From an uncultured Oscillibacter sp. (GTDB lineage Bacteria; Bacillota; Clostridia; Oscillospirales; Oscillospiraceae), in contig CAJUOD010000003.1 in NCBI GenBank assembly GCA_910587875.1, positions 1 through 64,000 on the forward strand: 64,000 nucleotides of DNA, in the 5' to 3' direction. Of the stretch, positions 15,701 to 24,616 are shown piece by piece; the first letter of the stretch is position 1; every line of letters begins with the position of its first letter. The position numbers and the translations under genes were made by a program. The notes under the pieces are model-generated. The model was not told where the DNA came from and made no database searches. It saw only the letters and a program-made list of their open reading frames with translations.

Positions 15701-15880
15701 ATGACCGTCACTGTGGATCAGAGCCGCTGCATCGCCTGCGGCATGTGCGCCTACGCCGCGCCGGAGGTCTTCCGCGTCGTCGGGAAGGCCTCCACCGTCA
15801 TCGCCCAGCCGGAGGGCAAGGCCCCCCGGGTCCGGGACGCCGCCAACGGGTGTCCTGTTAATGCCATAAAACTCTGCTGA
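15701..15880 (+). CDS. Single-cluster [4Fe-4S] ferredoxin
   Basis: 59 aa. CIACGMC near the N-terminus and CPVNAI near the C-terminus supply four cysteines for one [4Fe-4S] cluster; the second cluster of classical clostridial 2[4Fe-4S] ferredoxins is absent. It resembles the short Thermotoga / Desulfovibrio-type ferredoxins. It is a cytoplasmic electron carrier. Start ATG 15701 has an AAGGAGG site. It is monocistronic and converges on tsf. It could supply electrons to the NADPH-motif-lacking thioredoxin reductase at 8.2 kb, but that is speculation. Confidence 0.9.
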   Translation: MTVTVDQSRCIACGMCAYAAPEVFRVVGKASTVIAQPEGKAPRVRDAANGCPVNAIKLC

Positions 15881-15886
15881 GGACGG

Positions 15887-15921
15887 AAAAACAGGGCCCC
15901 CACTTTTCAGTGGGGGCCCTG
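15887..15921. terminator. Terminator between ferredoxin and tsf
   Basis: CAGGGCCCCCACT / AGTGGGGGCCCTG stem with five T on the minus-strand side, so it chiefly ends tsf transcription. Confidence 0.85.
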
Positions 15922-15942
15922 CCGTTGTTTGATAAGAGGGAA

Positions 15943-16866
15943 TTAACCCTTCACCAGAGAGGCGATCTCGTCGGCGAAGTTCTCCTGCTTTTTCTCGATG
16001 CCCTCGCCCTTCTCAAACCGGATGGCGTCCTTGAACTTGATCTCGCCGCCCAGCTCCTTGGCCGCGTGGGCGATATAGGCCTCCACGGTGCCCTCGAAGA
16101 CGTCGGCCCGGACGGAGTCCTGCTGGAGCAGGCAGTTCTCGGCATAGAACTTGTTCAGCTTGCCCATGACGATCTTCTCCCGGACCTGGGCGGGCTTGCT
16201 GGCCATTTTGGGGTCGTTCTCCATCTGGGCCAGCATGACCTTCTTCTCCTCGTCCAGGACCTCCTGGGTCACCTGGGCCTTGTCCCAGAAGCGGGGGTTC
16301 AGGGCCGCGATCTGCATGGCGATGTTCTTGCCCAGGTCCGTGACCTGCTCGGCGGAGAGGGAGGTCTCCAGGTTCACCAGCACGCCGATCTTGCCGCCGG
16401 CGTGGACGTAGGGCACGGACACGCCCTCGGCGAAGCGGGCGAAGCGGCGGACCTTGATGTTCTCGCCGATGACCAGGACCATCTCCTGCTGCTGCTGGGT
16501 GACGGTCAGGTCGGTGCCGTTGTACTTGCAGTTCATCAGAGCGTCCAGGTCGGCGGGGGCCTCCTTGGCGGCCGTGGCGGCCACGCCCTTGACGAAGTCC
16601 ACGAATTTCTCATTTTTGCCCACGAAGTCGGTCTCGGCGTTGACCTCGACCACCACGCCCACTCCGTCGATGACGGCGGCGTAGGCCATGCCCTCGGCGG
16701 CCACGCGGCCCGCCTTCTTCACAGAGGCGGCCATGCCCTTTTCCCGGAGCCACTCCACGGCCTTGTCCATGTCGCCGTCGGTTGCCACCAGGGCCTTTTT
16801 GCAGTCCATCATGCCCACGCCGGTCATCTCGCGCAGGTTCTTTACATCAGCAGCGGTAAAAGCCAT
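15943..16866 (-). CDS. tsf: Elongation factor Ts
   Basis: 307 aa, normal for bacterial EF-Ts, the nucleotide exchange factor of EF-Tu. N-terminal UBA-like domain (VKNLREMTGVGMMDCKKAL) holds both PROSITE-type EF-Ts signatures (LREMTGVGMMDCKKAL and ETDFVGKNEKFVDF). Start ATG 16866 follows GGAGGAAA. It lies 37 bp downstream of rpsB, the near-universal rpsB-tsf operon. Confidence 0.97.
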   Translation of the reverse strand: MAFTAADVKNLREMTGVGMMDCKKALVATDGDMDKAVEWLREKGMAASVKKAGRVAAEGMAYAAVIDGVGVVVEVNAETDFVGKNEKFVDFVKGVAATAAKEAPADLDALMNCKYNGTDLTVTQQQQEMVLVIGENIKVRRFARFAEGVSVPYVHAGGKIGVLVNLETSLSAEQVTDLGKNIAMQIAALNPRFWDKAQVTQEVLDEEKKVMLAQMENDPKMASKPAQVREKIVMGKLNKFYAENCLLQQDSVRADVFEGTVEAYIAHAAKELGGEIKFKDAIRFEKGEGIEKKQENFADEIASLVKG

Positions 16867-16903
16867 AGTTTGCTTTCCTCCAAATTTATAGTTTCGCCGT
16901 ATC

Positions 16904-17638
16904 TTACTCGGCGGCGGGAGCCTCGGGAGCGGCCTCCTCGGTCTGCTCGCCCTGGCGGCCCTCCAGCACGGCGTTGGCCATGATGGAGGAGATCAGCTTG
17001 ATGGCCCGGATGGCGTCGTCGTTTCCGGGGATCACATAGTCGATTTCGTCCGGATCGCAGTTGGTATCCGCGATGGCCACCACGGGGATGCCCAGCTTGT
17101 GGGCCTCGGCAATGGCGTTCCGCTCCTTCCGGGTGTCCACGATGAACAGGGCGCCGGGGAGCTTCTTCATCTCCTTCACGCCGCCGAGATATTTCTCAAG
17201 CTTCGCGATCTCGCCCAGGTGCTTCATGACTTCCTTCTTGGGCAGCATGTCGAAGGTGCCGTCCTCCTGCATGGCCTTCAGCTGGTTCAGCCGGTCCACG
17301 CGGGTGCGCATGGTCTTGAAGTTGGTCATCATGCCGCCCAGCCACCGGGCGTTGACGTAGTACTGGCCGCAGCGGCCCGCCTCCTCGCGAATGGCGTCCT
17401 GGGCCTGCTTCTTGGTGCCCACGAAGAGCAGGGACTGGCCGTTCTCAGAGAGCTGGCGCACGAAGTTGTACGCCTCCTCCAGCTTGCGGACGGTCTTCTG
17501 GAGATCGACGATATAGATGCCGTTGCGCTCCGTGTAGATATAGGGAGCCATCTTGGGGTTCCACCGGCGGGTCTGGTGACCGAAGTGGACGCCCGCCTCA
17601 AGCAGGGCCTTCATGGATACGACGCTGGAATTTGCCAT
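16904..17638 (-). CDS. rpsB: 30S ribosomal protein S2
   Basis: 244 aa. Starts [20 protein letters not shown] at the ATG at 17638, preceded by TTGGAGGAAC; an upstream in-frame start would add an unrelated 94-residue extension. Signatures [20 protein letters not shown] and [14 protein letters not shown] are typical of S2. The C-terminal tail is acidic and Ala/Glu-rich. First gene of rpsB-tsf, with a promoter at 17760-17788 and a leader of about 110 nt that could host S2 autoregulation. Confidence 0.97.
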   Translation of the reverse strand: MANSSVVSMKALLEAGVHFGHQTRRWNPKMAPYIYTERNGIYIVDLQKTVRKLEEAYNFVRQLSENGQSLLFVGTKKQAQDAIREEAGRCGQYYVNARWLGGMMTNFKTMRTRVDRLNQLKAMQEDGTFDMLPKKEVMKHLGEIAKLEKYLGGVKEMKKLPGALFIVDTRKERNAIAEAHKLGIPVVAIADTNCDPDEIDYVIPGNDDAIRAIKLISSIMANAVLEGRQGEQTEEAAPEAPAAE

Positions 17639-17759
17639 GGTTTCTGTTCCTCCAATTTTTTTAGTTTTACCCTCCGGCGGCTTCATCCCCCCCGCCAACC
17701 CGGGGCTTTGGGGCCCGGGCACCGGCGGAAAGTCGGCGTGCCGTGCGGAATGCTGAAAT

Positions 17760-17788
17760 ATCATACCACAGCAGGTTTTCCAATGCAA
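17760..17788 (-). promoter_or_regulatory. rpsB-tsf promoter
   Basis: TTGCAT (17783-17788), 17-bp spacer, TATGAT (17760-17765). Confidence 0.7.
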
Positions 17789-17850
17789 GAGGAATTTAGC
17801 AAATCCCCGGGATTTTTTCCTGAAAAAGTCCCGGCGCGCCTCCTTGAAGA

Positions 17851-17879
17851 TTGACATTTCCCCTCCGGGGAAGCATAAT
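17851..17879 (+). promoter_or_regulatory. Promoter of the CBS pyrophosphatase gene
   Basis: TTGACA (17851-17856), 17-bp spacer, CATAAT (17874-17879), divergent from the rpsB promoter. Confidence 0.7.
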
Positions 17880-17909
17880 GGAATAAGAACGCGAAAGGAG
17901 CCTTTCCCT

Positions 17910-19523
17910 ATGGACACCATTTATATCACCGGGCACCGGAACCCGGACACGGACTCCATCGTCGCCGCCATGGCCTACGCCGCCCTGCAGAATGCCATGG
18001 GCAACCGGCAGTACCAGGCCGCCCGCCTGGGCCAGATCAGCGACGAGACCCAGATCGTCCTGGACCGCTTCGGCTTCCAGCCCCCCAGGCTCATCGACAA
18101 CGTGCGCACCCAGGTCCGGGACCTGGACTACGACACGCCCCCCACCCTCTCCCCCGCCGCCGCCATCAGCCGGGCCTGGGAGACCATGCAGGGGGGCAGC
18201 CTCTCCATCCTCCCCGTGGCCAACGAGGACGGGACCCTCTACGGGACCCTCTCCGCCGGGGACGTGGCGGGCTATGACATGACCACCGTCCGCAACCCCC
18301 GGGTGGAGGACATCCCGGTCTTCAACCTCATCTCCGTGCTGGAGGGCAAGCTCCTCCACGAGAGCGCGGACACGCCGGACCTGGTCTCCGGGGAGGTGGC
18401 CATCGCCCTGCCCGCCAGCCGGGAGAACCTGCTCTTTTCCAGCCCGGACAGCGTGGTCATCTGCGGCGATCAGCCGGACATGGTGGAGCGGGCCCTGGAC
18501 CTCCAGGTGAACTGCGTGGTCATCTGCCAGGGGGAGGTCCCCCCGGAGCTTTTGGAGCGGGCGGGGAAGACCTGCGTCATCTCCACCCCCATCGACGCCT
18601 ATCAGGCCCTCCGGCTCATCTTCCACGCCCTGCCCATCGCCCGGGTGTGCAAGAGCCAGGATCTGGTCTGCTTCCACCTGGACGACTATATCGACGACGT
18701 GCAGAACGCCGTGCTGGAGAGCCGCTTCCGGGCCTATCCCATTCTGGACGAGGAGGAGAAGGTGGTGGGCATGCTGTCCCGCTACCACCTGCTCCGCCCC
18801 CGGCGCAAGCGAGTGGTCCTGGTGGATCACAACGAAAAATCCCAGTCCGTCATCGGCCTGGACCAGGCGGACATCCTGGAGATCATCGACCACCACCGCC
18901 TGGCGGACATCCAGACAACCAACCCCATCCATGTCCGGAACGAGGCGGTGGGGAGCACCAACACCATCATCGCCGAGATGTACCAGGAAAAGGGCCTGCT
19001 GCCCACGGACAAAATGGCGGGCCTCATGGCGGCGGCCATTGTGTCGGACACCGTCATGTTCAAGTCCCCCACCTGCACCCAGCGGGACATCGACATCGCC
19101 AGCCGCATGGCCCGCATTGCCAGCGTGAAGCTGGAGGACCTGGGCCAGGCCATCTTCTCCGCCGCCTGCGGGGACGACAAGACCGCCGAGGCCATGCTCA
19201 AGACGGACTACAAGGAATTCCACATCGCCGGGCACAACCTGGCGGTGAGCCAGATCACCACCATGGACTCCGATCGGCTCTTAAAGCGCCTGGACGAGTT
19301 CCTGAAAATCATGGCCGAGACCCGGCAGAAGCGGGGGCTCCAGAGCGTGGTGCTGATGATCACCGACGTGCTGCTGGAGGGGACGCAGCTCCTCTTCGTC
19401 GGGGACGAGGACACTATACGCCAGGCGTTTGGGATTAAGGGGGAGGAGAACTGCGCGTTCCTGCCCAAGATTATGTCCCGCAAAAAGCAGGTCATTCCAA
19501 TGCTGTCGGCCCTGTGGGGGTGA
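17910..19523 (+). CDS. ppaC: Manganese-dependent inorganic pyrophosphatase with CBS/DRTGG regulatory insert
   Basis: 537 aa, matching CBS-containing family II pyrophosphatases (about 540) rather than the plain 310-aa form. DHH-type metal motifs: GHRNPDTDS at the N-terminus, DHNEKSQ and [12 protein letters not shown] after the insert, then the DHHA2 half. Residues about 65-300 hold CBS halves around a DRTGG-like segment, which in this family bind adenine nucleotides and tune activity. It hydrolyses pyrophosphate in the cytoplasm. Start ATG 17910 follows GAAAGGAG. The stop codon touches the first base of element III. Confidence 0.92.
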   Translation: MDTIYITGHRNPDTDSIVAAMAYAALQNAMGNRQYQAARLGQISDETQIVLDRFGFQPPRLIDNVRTQVRDLDYDTPPTLSPAAAISRAWETMQGGSLSILPVANEDGTLYGTLSAGDVAGYDMTTVRNPRVEDIPVFNLISVLEGKLLHESADTPDLVSGEVAIALPASRENLLFSSPDSVVICGDQPDMVERALDLQVNCVVICQGEVPPELLERAGKTCVISTPIDAYQALRLIFHALPIARVCKSQDLVCFHLDDYIDDVQNAVLESRFRAYPILDEEEKVVGMLSRYHLLRPRRKRVVLVDHNEKSQSVIGLDQADILEIIDHHRLADIQTTNPIHVRNEAVGSTNTIIAEMYQEKGLLPTDKMAGLMAAAIVSDTVMFKSPTCTQRDIDIASRMARIASVKLEDLGQAIFSAACGDDKTAEAMLKTDYKEFHIAGHNLAVSQITTMDSDRLLKRLDEFLKIMAETRQKRGLQSVVLMITDVLLEGTQLLFVGDEDTIRQAFGIKGEENCAFLPKIMSRKKQVIPMLSALWG

Positions 19524-19764
19524 TGCTCGCCCTTGCGGGCGGGGCGGGATTGCAGCTAGATGCTAGCTGGTCCAATGCACCCCCCATTCTCTCTTTTGCG
19601 AAAAGAGAGAATGCGCCGTGCACGGTGGAAGAGAGAAAACGGGGGCGCGGCTGCGGTACGGACTGTTTGTTACGCAAGTCTCCAGTCCGCGGCGTGGTGC
19701 AAGCGGGGGTTTTGGAGGTCGATGCAAGGCCTGATCTCCCCTCCTCGCTGCCGCTAACCTGGCG
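19524..19764 (-). repeat. Left arm of element III
   Basis: Runs from GATGCTCGCCCTTGCGGG through CAATGCACCCCCCATTCTC and GTGCACGGTGGAAGAGAG to CCGCTAACCTGGCG. The last codons and stop of the small cargo gene lie inside the arm. Confidence 0.78.
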
Positions 19765-19981
19765 GTTGCGGGAAGCTGTCCGCAAGCCCCTTTCCCGTGC
19801 GGAGCCCCAGGAGGAAGGCGTGGAGGGCGGTGAACTCCGCCGCCTTGTCGTAGTCGGATTTCGCCAGAGGACTGATTTCGTTTTCCACCACCGACAGCGC
19901 CTCCGCATATTCTCCCCGGGGAGAACCGTCGATTTGGGGCTTGATGTAGCTGGCGTAGAGCCACTTCATGAAGTCAGACAT
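19754..19981 (-). CDS. Small protein, element III cargo
   Basis: 75 aa. It begins MSDFMKWLYASYIKPQID, with a mixed-charge middle (EYAEALSVVENEISPL) and AFLLGLRTGKGLADS near the end; no signal or membrane segment. It resembles small proteins found beside XRE regulators in Oscillospiraceae. The general pattern (short aromatic N-terminus, EY motif, C-terminal GL.TG/GLS.G segment) recalls the 84-aa protein of element II, so both may belong to one loose family. Its last residues PQPPG and stop are encoded by the repeat arm. The function is unknown. Confidence 0.6.
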   Translation of the reverse strand: MSDFMKWLYASYIKPQIDGSPRGEYAEALSVVENEISPLAKSDYDKAAEFTALHAFLLGLRTGKGLADSFPQPPG

Positions 19982-20028
19982 AATTTTTCTCCTAACAACA
20001 AGAAGCTAATTAGTTGTGCTATACTCAT

Positions 20029-20057
20029 AGAATAACACATCTTACAAGCTGTGTCAA
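20029..20057 (-). promoter_or_regulatory. Promoter of the element III small-protein gene
   Basis: TTGACA (20052-20057), 17-bp spacer, TATTCT (20029-20034). The -35 box lies 10 bp before the XRE start codon, so XRE expression and this promoter are tightly coupled. An extended TGCTATACT box on the plus strand (20017-20025) could drive the XRE gene. Confidence 0.6.
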
Positions 20058-20066
20058 GAGGTGACT

Positions 20067-20279
20067 ATGGAAATTTTAGTTCGTGAAAGATTGCGGGAGT
20101 TGCGGAAAGAAGAGTGCGAAACACAAGTACAGGTTGCCACCGATATTGGCATCTTTGAACAGCAGTATCAAAAGTATGAGCGGGGCGCCAGTCTCCCAAA
20201 CCTGGAAAACCTCTGGAAGCTGGCGGACCACTTTGGAGTAAGCGTAGATTACCTGATAGGGCGGTCTGAGGAGAGGTAA
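20067..20279 (+). CDS. XRE-family HTH regulator, element III cargo
   Basis: 70 aa. HTH: RLRELRKEECETQVQVATDI, IFEQQYQKYERG, NLWKLADHFGVSVDYLIG, the standard Cro/CI layout ending in a VDYLIGR motif. Start ATG 20067 follows AAGAGGTGA. It is divergent from the 75-aa gene and probably controls that promoter. Its sequence is clearly different from the element II XRE, so the two elements carry related but not identical cargo. Confidence 0.87.
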   Translation: MEILVRERLRELRKEECETQVQVATDIGIFEQQYQKYERGASLPNLENLWKLADHFGVSVDYLIGRSEER

Positions 20280-20305
20280 GGCAAAAAAACTGGCCCGAAG
20301 GGCCT

Positions 20306-20450
20306 ATACTTCCTTTTCTCTTTTGGACCGTGCACGGCCCGTTTTCTCTTTTCCTTCTGGAAGGAAAAGAGAAAATGGGGGGTGCAATGAACCAGCCATC
20401 GCTGGTATCCAATCCGCCCCGCGCGCCAGCGCCGGAAAAACCCTCCCCCT
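20306..20450 (+). repeat. Right arm of element III (outer half only)
   Basis: Nearly identical to 390-520: TTTCTCTTTTGGACCGTG, the GGAAAAGAGAAA hairpin, GGGGGGTGCAATG, CCAGCCATCGCTGG. It lacks the inner half with the CGCCAGGTTAGCGG end. Confidence 0.78.
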
Positions 20451-20479
20451 TTCGGGGGAAAAAAGAAGGAGGCCCCGCC

Positions 20480-21895
20480 ATGCCGCAGGCATCGGATTTC
20501 ACCAATCTCTTTGATGACGACATCAACCTCCGGGGCCTCTTTGACATCCTGAGCCCCGAGAACAACCTGGTCCTGGCGGACGACATGATGCTCTCCGACG
20601 CCAAGGGGATCATCCTCCGGGTCAGCGAGAGCTACGAGAAGAACTTCGGCTTCGTCCACGACTCCATCGTGGGCCGCTCCGCCTTCGATTTGGAGGCCGA
20701 CGGCACCTTCTCCCCCTGCGTCACCGCCGAGGTCATCCGCCAGCGGCGGAAAATCACCGCCACCCAGACCATCAACCACACCCACAAAAACGTCATGACC
20801 GTGGGCATCCCCCTGTTCGACAGCGCCGGGGAGCTGAAATTCGCCGTCTGCTTCAACACGGTCTCCATGGAGCAGATCAACGCCATCCAGCGGAACTACC
20901 GCCACCTCCAGGACTCCCTCCAGCAGTACTCCCAGGAGATCGCCGAGCTCCGCACCCGGGCCACCTCCACCAGCCTGATTTTCAAGAGCGCCTCCATGCA
21001 GCGCCTCTGGACGCTGATGCAGAACACGGCCAACACGAAGGCGAACATCTTAATCACCGGGGAGACGGGCGTGGGGAAAAGCGCCGTGGCCAAGGCCATC
21101 CACGCCATGAGCAGCCGGGCCGACGGGCCCTTCATCGAGGTGAACTGCGCGGTCCTCCACGAAAACCTCATCGAGTCCGAGCTCTTCGGCTACGAGAAGG
21201 GGGCCTTCACCGGGGCCGCCAGCGGGGGCAAGATCGGCAAGATCGAGCTGGCCCAGAACGGCACCCTTTTCCTGGACGAGATCGGGGAGCTCCCCCCCCA
21301 CATCCAATCCAAACTCCTCCAGCTCATCCAGGAGAAGACCATCGAGCGCCTCTCCGGCAACAAGCGCATTGAGCTGGACTTCCGCCTGCTGGTGGCTACC
21401 AACCGGAATCTGGAGGAGGCGGTCCAGCGGGGCCTGTTCCGGTCGGACCTCTTCTACCGGCTCAACGTCATCCGCATCCACATCCCGCCCCTGCGGCAGC
21501 GGCGGGAGGACATCCTCCCCCTGGCCCACCAGTTCCTGGCCCGCTTCTGCGGGGAGTACGGCAAGGCCCTGACCTTCAGCCCCCGGCTTCTGACCTTCCT
21601 GGAGCGCTGCGACTGGCCCGGCAACGTCCGGCAGCTGGAAAACCTGGTGGAGCGCCTGGTCATCACCGTCCAGGACCCCATCATCGACCTGGGGCACCTG
21701 CCCCCGGAGTACGACGCCGGGGCCGCCGCCCCGGCCCCCTCCCAGGAGGGCACCCTGGCGGAGCGCATGGACGCCTACGAGGGGCAGATCATCCGGGAGT
21801 CCTACCGCCGCTGGGGCACCACCGTGGCGGTGGGGAAGGAGCTGGGCATCTCCCAGGCCACGGCGGCCCGGAAGATTGCCAAGTACGTGAAGTAG
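20480..21895 (+). CDS. Sigma-54-dependent transcriptional activator with PAS domain
   Basis: 471 aa. Residues about 20-130 form a PAS-like sensor (LADDMMLSDAKGIILRVSES). The AAA+ domain follows, with Walker A ITGETGVGKSAVAK, the sigma-54 contact loop GAFTGA, Walker B TLFLDEIGE, and WPGNVRQLENLVERL. A short C-terminal HTH (AVGKELGISQATAARKIAKY) closes it. It activates RNA polymerase-sigma-54 from upstream enhancers. Start ATG 20480 follows AGAAGGAGG. The rpoN gene is 44 bp downstream on the same strand, so activator and sigma factor are co-transcribed. The PAS ligand and target genes are unknown. Confidence 0.92.
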   Translation: MPQASDFTNLFDDDINLRGLFDILSPENNLVLADDMMLSDAKGIILRVSESYEKNFGFVHDSIVGRSAFDLEADGTFSPCVTAEVIRQRRKITATQTINHTHKNVMTVGIPLFDSAGELKFAVCFNTVSMEQINAIQRNYRHLQDSLQQYSQEIAELRTRATSTSLIFKSASMQRLWTLMQNTANTKANILITGETGVGKSAVAKAIHAMSSRADGPFIEVNCAVLHENLIESELFGYEKGAFTGAASGGKIGKIELAQNGTLFLDEIGELPPHIQSKLLQLIQEKTIERLSGNKRIELDFRLLVATNRNLEEAVQRGLFRSDLFYRLNVIRIHIPPLRQRREDILPLAHQFLARFCGEYGKALTFSPRLLTFLERCDWPGNVRQLENLVERLVITVQDPIIDLGHLPPEYDAGAAAPAPSQEGTLAERMDAYEGQIIRESYRRWGTTVAVGKELGISQATAARKIAKYVK

Positions 21896-21919
21896 GGGCG
21901 GCTATCAGCCGCCCGCCCC
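21893..21919. repeat. Short palindromic repeat, family 3 (GGGGCGGCTATCAGCCGCCC type)
   Basis: GGGCGGCTATCAGCCGCCC dyad; its first bases contain the stop codon of the activator gene. Related copies at 32361-32390 and, doubled, at 59491-59556. Confidence 0.75.
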
Positions 21920-21939
21920 AATCGTAACAGGAGGATCCC

Positions 21940-23274
21940 ATGAGTCTCGTCCAGTTAAAAACCGAGCTCCGCCAGGAGCTGAAGCTGACCCCCCAGCTGA
22001 TGCAGTCCATGGAGGTCCTCCAGATGACCTCCCAGGAGCTGCTGGAATACCTCTCCCGCCAGGCGGAGGAGAACCCCCTGCTGGACCAGTCGGACCCGCC
22101 GGAGCGGGCCTATGAGGAGCTCCGCCGCCAGGCCGGGTGGATCGACGGCGGCGTCCGGGACCGGGCCAGCTTTGCCCATGAGGGGGAGGCCCCCCCGGAG
22201 GCCGGGCGGGAGGACAGCCGACTGGAGAGCCTGTCCGCCTTCCTCCGGGACCAGATCCACCGCCTCCGGCTCCCCAAGCCCCTGGCGGCCCTGTGCGAGT
22301 ACCTGGCGGAGCTGGTGGATGAGGACGGATATCTGGCCCAGGAGGACCTGGACGGCCTGGCCTCCCTGAAGATCCCCCAGGCCCTGACGGACCAGGCCCT
22401 GGAGACCCTCCAGAGCCTGGACCCCCCCGGCGTGGGGGCCCGGTCCCTGTCCGAGTGCCTCCTCCTCCAGCTCAGCCGCCAAGAGGGGGCGGACCCCCTG
22501 GCCATGGACATCGCCGCCCGCTTCCTGCCGGAGCTGGGCCGGAAGCACTACGCCGCCATCGCCCAGAAACTGGGGGTCACGGCGGAGGCCGTCCGGGCGG
22601 CGGAACGGGTCATCGCCTCCCTGGAGCCCCGGCCTGGCCGGGCCTTCCAGACGGCGGAGCCCACGGTCTACGTCCGGCCCGACGTGTTTGTGGCCCAGCT
22701 GGAGGGGGAGTGGAAGGTCGTCCTGAACGAGTACTACCTGCCCCGGGTGTCCGTCAACGACTACTACCTCCGGCTTTTGAAGAGCTCCGACGACAAGGAG
22801 ACCCGGGACTACCTCCGCCAGAAGCTCCAGCAGGCCAAGTGGCTGCTGGACAGCCTGGAGCGCCGGGGCAGCACCCTCCGCCGCTGCGCCGAGGCCGTGC
22901 TGGAGGCCCAGCTGCCCTTTTTCGCCGGGGAGACCCAGGCCCTGGCCCCCATGACCCTCTCCGCCCTGGCGGAGGCCCTGGCCCTCCACCCCTCCACGGT
23001 CTCCCGGGCCGTCCGGGGGAAGTACCTCCAGTGCCGCCAGGGTACATATCCCCTGCGTTACTTTTTCAGCCTCCCCGTCAGCGGCGGCGTGTCCCGCCAG
23101 GCGGCAAAGCAGGCCCTGCTCTCCCTCATTCGGGAGGAGGACCGGAAACGCCCCTACAGCGACCAGGACCTCTGCCGCCTGCTGGCGGAGCGGGGCGTCC
23201 GGGTGGCCCGGCGGACGGTGACCAAGTACCGCCTGGAGCTGGGCCTCGGGTCCTCGGCGGCCCGGAGGAAATAA
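21940..23274 (+). CDS. rpoN: RNA polymerase sigma-54 factor
   Basis: 444 aa. N-terminal Gln-rich activator-contact region (LKLTPQLMQSMEVLQMTSQEL), the core-binding domain in the middle, a DNA-binding HTH (LHPSTVSRAVRGKYLQC) and the RpoN box ARRTVTKYR at about 423-431. The usual family length is 430-480. Start ATG 21940 follows CAGGAGG. It is transcribed behind the PAS/AAA+ activator at 20480, a clostridial pairing. Confidence 0.95.
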   Translation: MSLVQLKTELRQELKLTPQLMQSMEVLQMTSQELLEYLSRQAEENPLLDQSDPPERAYEELRRQAGWIDGGVRDRASFAHEGEAPPEAGREDSRLESLSAFLRDQIHRLRLPKPLAALCEYLAELVDEDGYLAQEDLDGLASLKIPQALTDQALETLQSLDPPGVGARSLSECLLLQLSRQEGADPLAMDIAARFLPELGRKHYAAIAQKLGVTAEAVRAAERVIASLEPRPGRAFQTAEPTVYVRPDVFVAQLEGEWKVVLNEYYLPRVSVNDYYLRLLKSSDDKETRDYLRQKLQQAKWLLDSLERRGSTLRRCAEAVLEAQLPFFAGETQALAPMTLSALAEALALHPSTVSRAVRGKYLQCRQGTYPLRYFFSLPVSGGVSRQAAKQALLSLIREEDRKRPYSDQDLCRLLAERGVRVARRTVTKYRLELGLGSSAARRK

Positions 23275-23307
23275 AAAAAGGCCCCGCCGGTCGGCGGGAC
23301 CTTTTTT
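23274..23307. terminator. Bidirectional terminator between rpoN and the SLH gene cluster
   Basis: GGCCCCGCC / GGCGGGACC stem flanked by runs of A and T on both sides. Confidence 0.85.
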
Positions 23308-23316
23308 ATGGAAAGC

Positions 23317-24513
23317 TTACTGCGCAGCGTTGGCGGCACGGTACAGGAAGGTCACGATCTGGCCCCGGGTGCAGGTGTTGGCGGGGGAGAAGGTGGTCTC
23401 GCTGGTGCCGGAGGTCACGCCGTTTTCCACGGCCCAGGCCACGGCTCCGGCGTAATCCGCTTCTTTATCCACGTCGGTGAAGGCGAGCTCCGCCTTGGAC
23501 TCGGGATTCCCGGCTACCCGCCACATGTAGGCAACCGCCATCACGCGGGTGCAGGGGGCGCTCAGGTCCTCCTTCTCGCCGATCAGGCGCTGCTCCATGG
23601 CCCACTTGGCGGCGCTGTCCCGGTCGGACACGCCCTCCGCCGCGCCGGGCTTTCCGTTGGCGCGCCACAGGAAGGTGATGATATGGGAGATGGAGCAGGT
23701 GTCTGAGGGGCCGAAGGTGGTCTCGGTCTTTCCGGTGGTGATCCCCTCCTTCACAGCCCAGCCGATGGCCGGGGCGAAGGGGGAGCCCGCCGCCACGTCG
23801 GTGAAGGCGGAGCCAGGGAACTCCAGGTTTCCGGGCTTCTGGCTCTCGTCGGCGAAGACGGCCGTTCCGGTGACCTCGGAGCCCTCGCCCACGGTGAGGG
23901 ACGCGCCCTCCTCCAGGGTCAGATCGCCGTCCACATACAGGGCGCCGCCAACCTCCAGCTTCACGCCCTTGCCGAGGGTCAGGTCGTGGCCGATTACCTG
24001 GAGGGTGCCCTCCACGCTCAAATCCTTGGTCAGGGCCAGGTCGTCCCCGCTGACCACCAGGCAGTTGACGGGCTCGCCGTTGGCGTCCGCGATCATCTCT
24101 TCAATATCCGGCATGGAGCCGAAGATGTCCCGGTTATAGGTGTTCTCCTCGGGATGCCAGATGATGAAGGTCTCGCACATCTCGGCAACCAGATCCCAAG
24201 TCTTCTCCTGGTCCTCAAAGCTGAAGCGGCCCATGGGCACATGGACGAACATGACGGCGTCCGGGGCCATGGTCAGCTTCCCCTCCTTGGCGATGAGGGT
24301 AGGCGTCTCCACCCAGAGGGCCTCCTCGGCGGCGGGGATCTCCACCTCGCCCACGATCTTGATCTCCTCGACCTTCTCGTCCTCCAGGGCGGCGGCGAAC
24401 TCTTTAAAGTTCTTGACCTCTTTGGCGTCCTCCCAGTCCTCCGCCAGGGCGGGGACCGTCAGGCCCAGGCACATCGCCAGGGCCAGCGCCAGTGACAGCA
24501 GTTTTTTCCTCAT
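23317..24513 (-). CDS. SLH-domain exoprotein 1
   Basis: 398 aa with signal peptide (KKLLSLALALAMCLGLTVPALA). The middle region carries a repeated beta pattern (LEVGGALYVDGDLTLEEGAS and similar), suggesting a short beta-helix or bactofilin-like fold. The C-terminal 190 residues hold SLH-type repeats (FTDVAAGSPFAPAIGWAV, ENGVTSGTSETTFSPANTCT). It is about three-quarters identical to exoprotein 2 by eye, so the two arose by tandem duplication. Start ATG 24513 follows GAGGAGAC. Function beyond wall display is unknown. Confidence 0.82.
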   Translation of the reverse strand: MRKKLLSLALALAMCLGLTVPALAEDWEDAKEVKNFKEFAAALEDEKVEEIKIVGEVEIPAAEEALWVETPTLIAKEGKLTMAPDAVMFVHVPMGRFSFEDQEKTWDLVAEMCETFIIWHPEENTYNRDIFGSMPDIEEMIADANGEPVNCLVVSGDDLALTKDLSVEGTLQVIGHDLTLGKGVKLEVGGALYVDGDLTLEEGASLTVGEGSEVTGTAVFADESQKPGNLEFPGSAFTDVAAGSPFAPAIGWAVKEGITTGKTETTFGPSDTCSISHIITFLWRANGKPGAAEGVSDRDSAAKWAMEQRLIGEKEDLSAPCTRVMAVAYMWRVAGNPESKAELAFTDVDKEADYAGAVAWAVENGVTSGTSETTFSPANTCTRGQIVTFLYRAANAAQ

Positions 24514-24616
24514 GTGTGTCTCCTCTTTTCCAAATTTTTTCCGGCGGACGGGGCCCCTGGGCGGGGCGGGAGGTAAAAGTAAGGAAAGGGTTTCGCCCCG
24601 CCCGGGGCATTCCGCC

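Larger units (their letters stand above)
19524..20450. mobile_element. Inverted-repeat element III with XRE cassette
   Basis: Left arm 19524-19764 (minus) and a shorter right arm 20306-20450 (plus, outer half only) bracket a divergent small-protein/XRE pair. The layout is the same as element II but with different alleles of both genes. The element begins at the ppaC stop and ends about 20 bp before the ribosome site of the next gene. The cargo intergenic DNA is AT-rich against GC-rich neighbours, which suggests transfer. Confidence 0.72.

Noticed and set aside
1..20450. Inverted-repeat arms as CRISPR
   Set aside because: The arms are long, inverted and dispersed; there are no short regularly spaced direct repeats and no cas genes.
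20480..23274. Sigma-54 (-24/-12) promoters for targets of the activator
   Set aside because: A visual scan for TGGCAC-N5-TTGC sites gave no convincing match in the window; a weight-matrix search would be needed.
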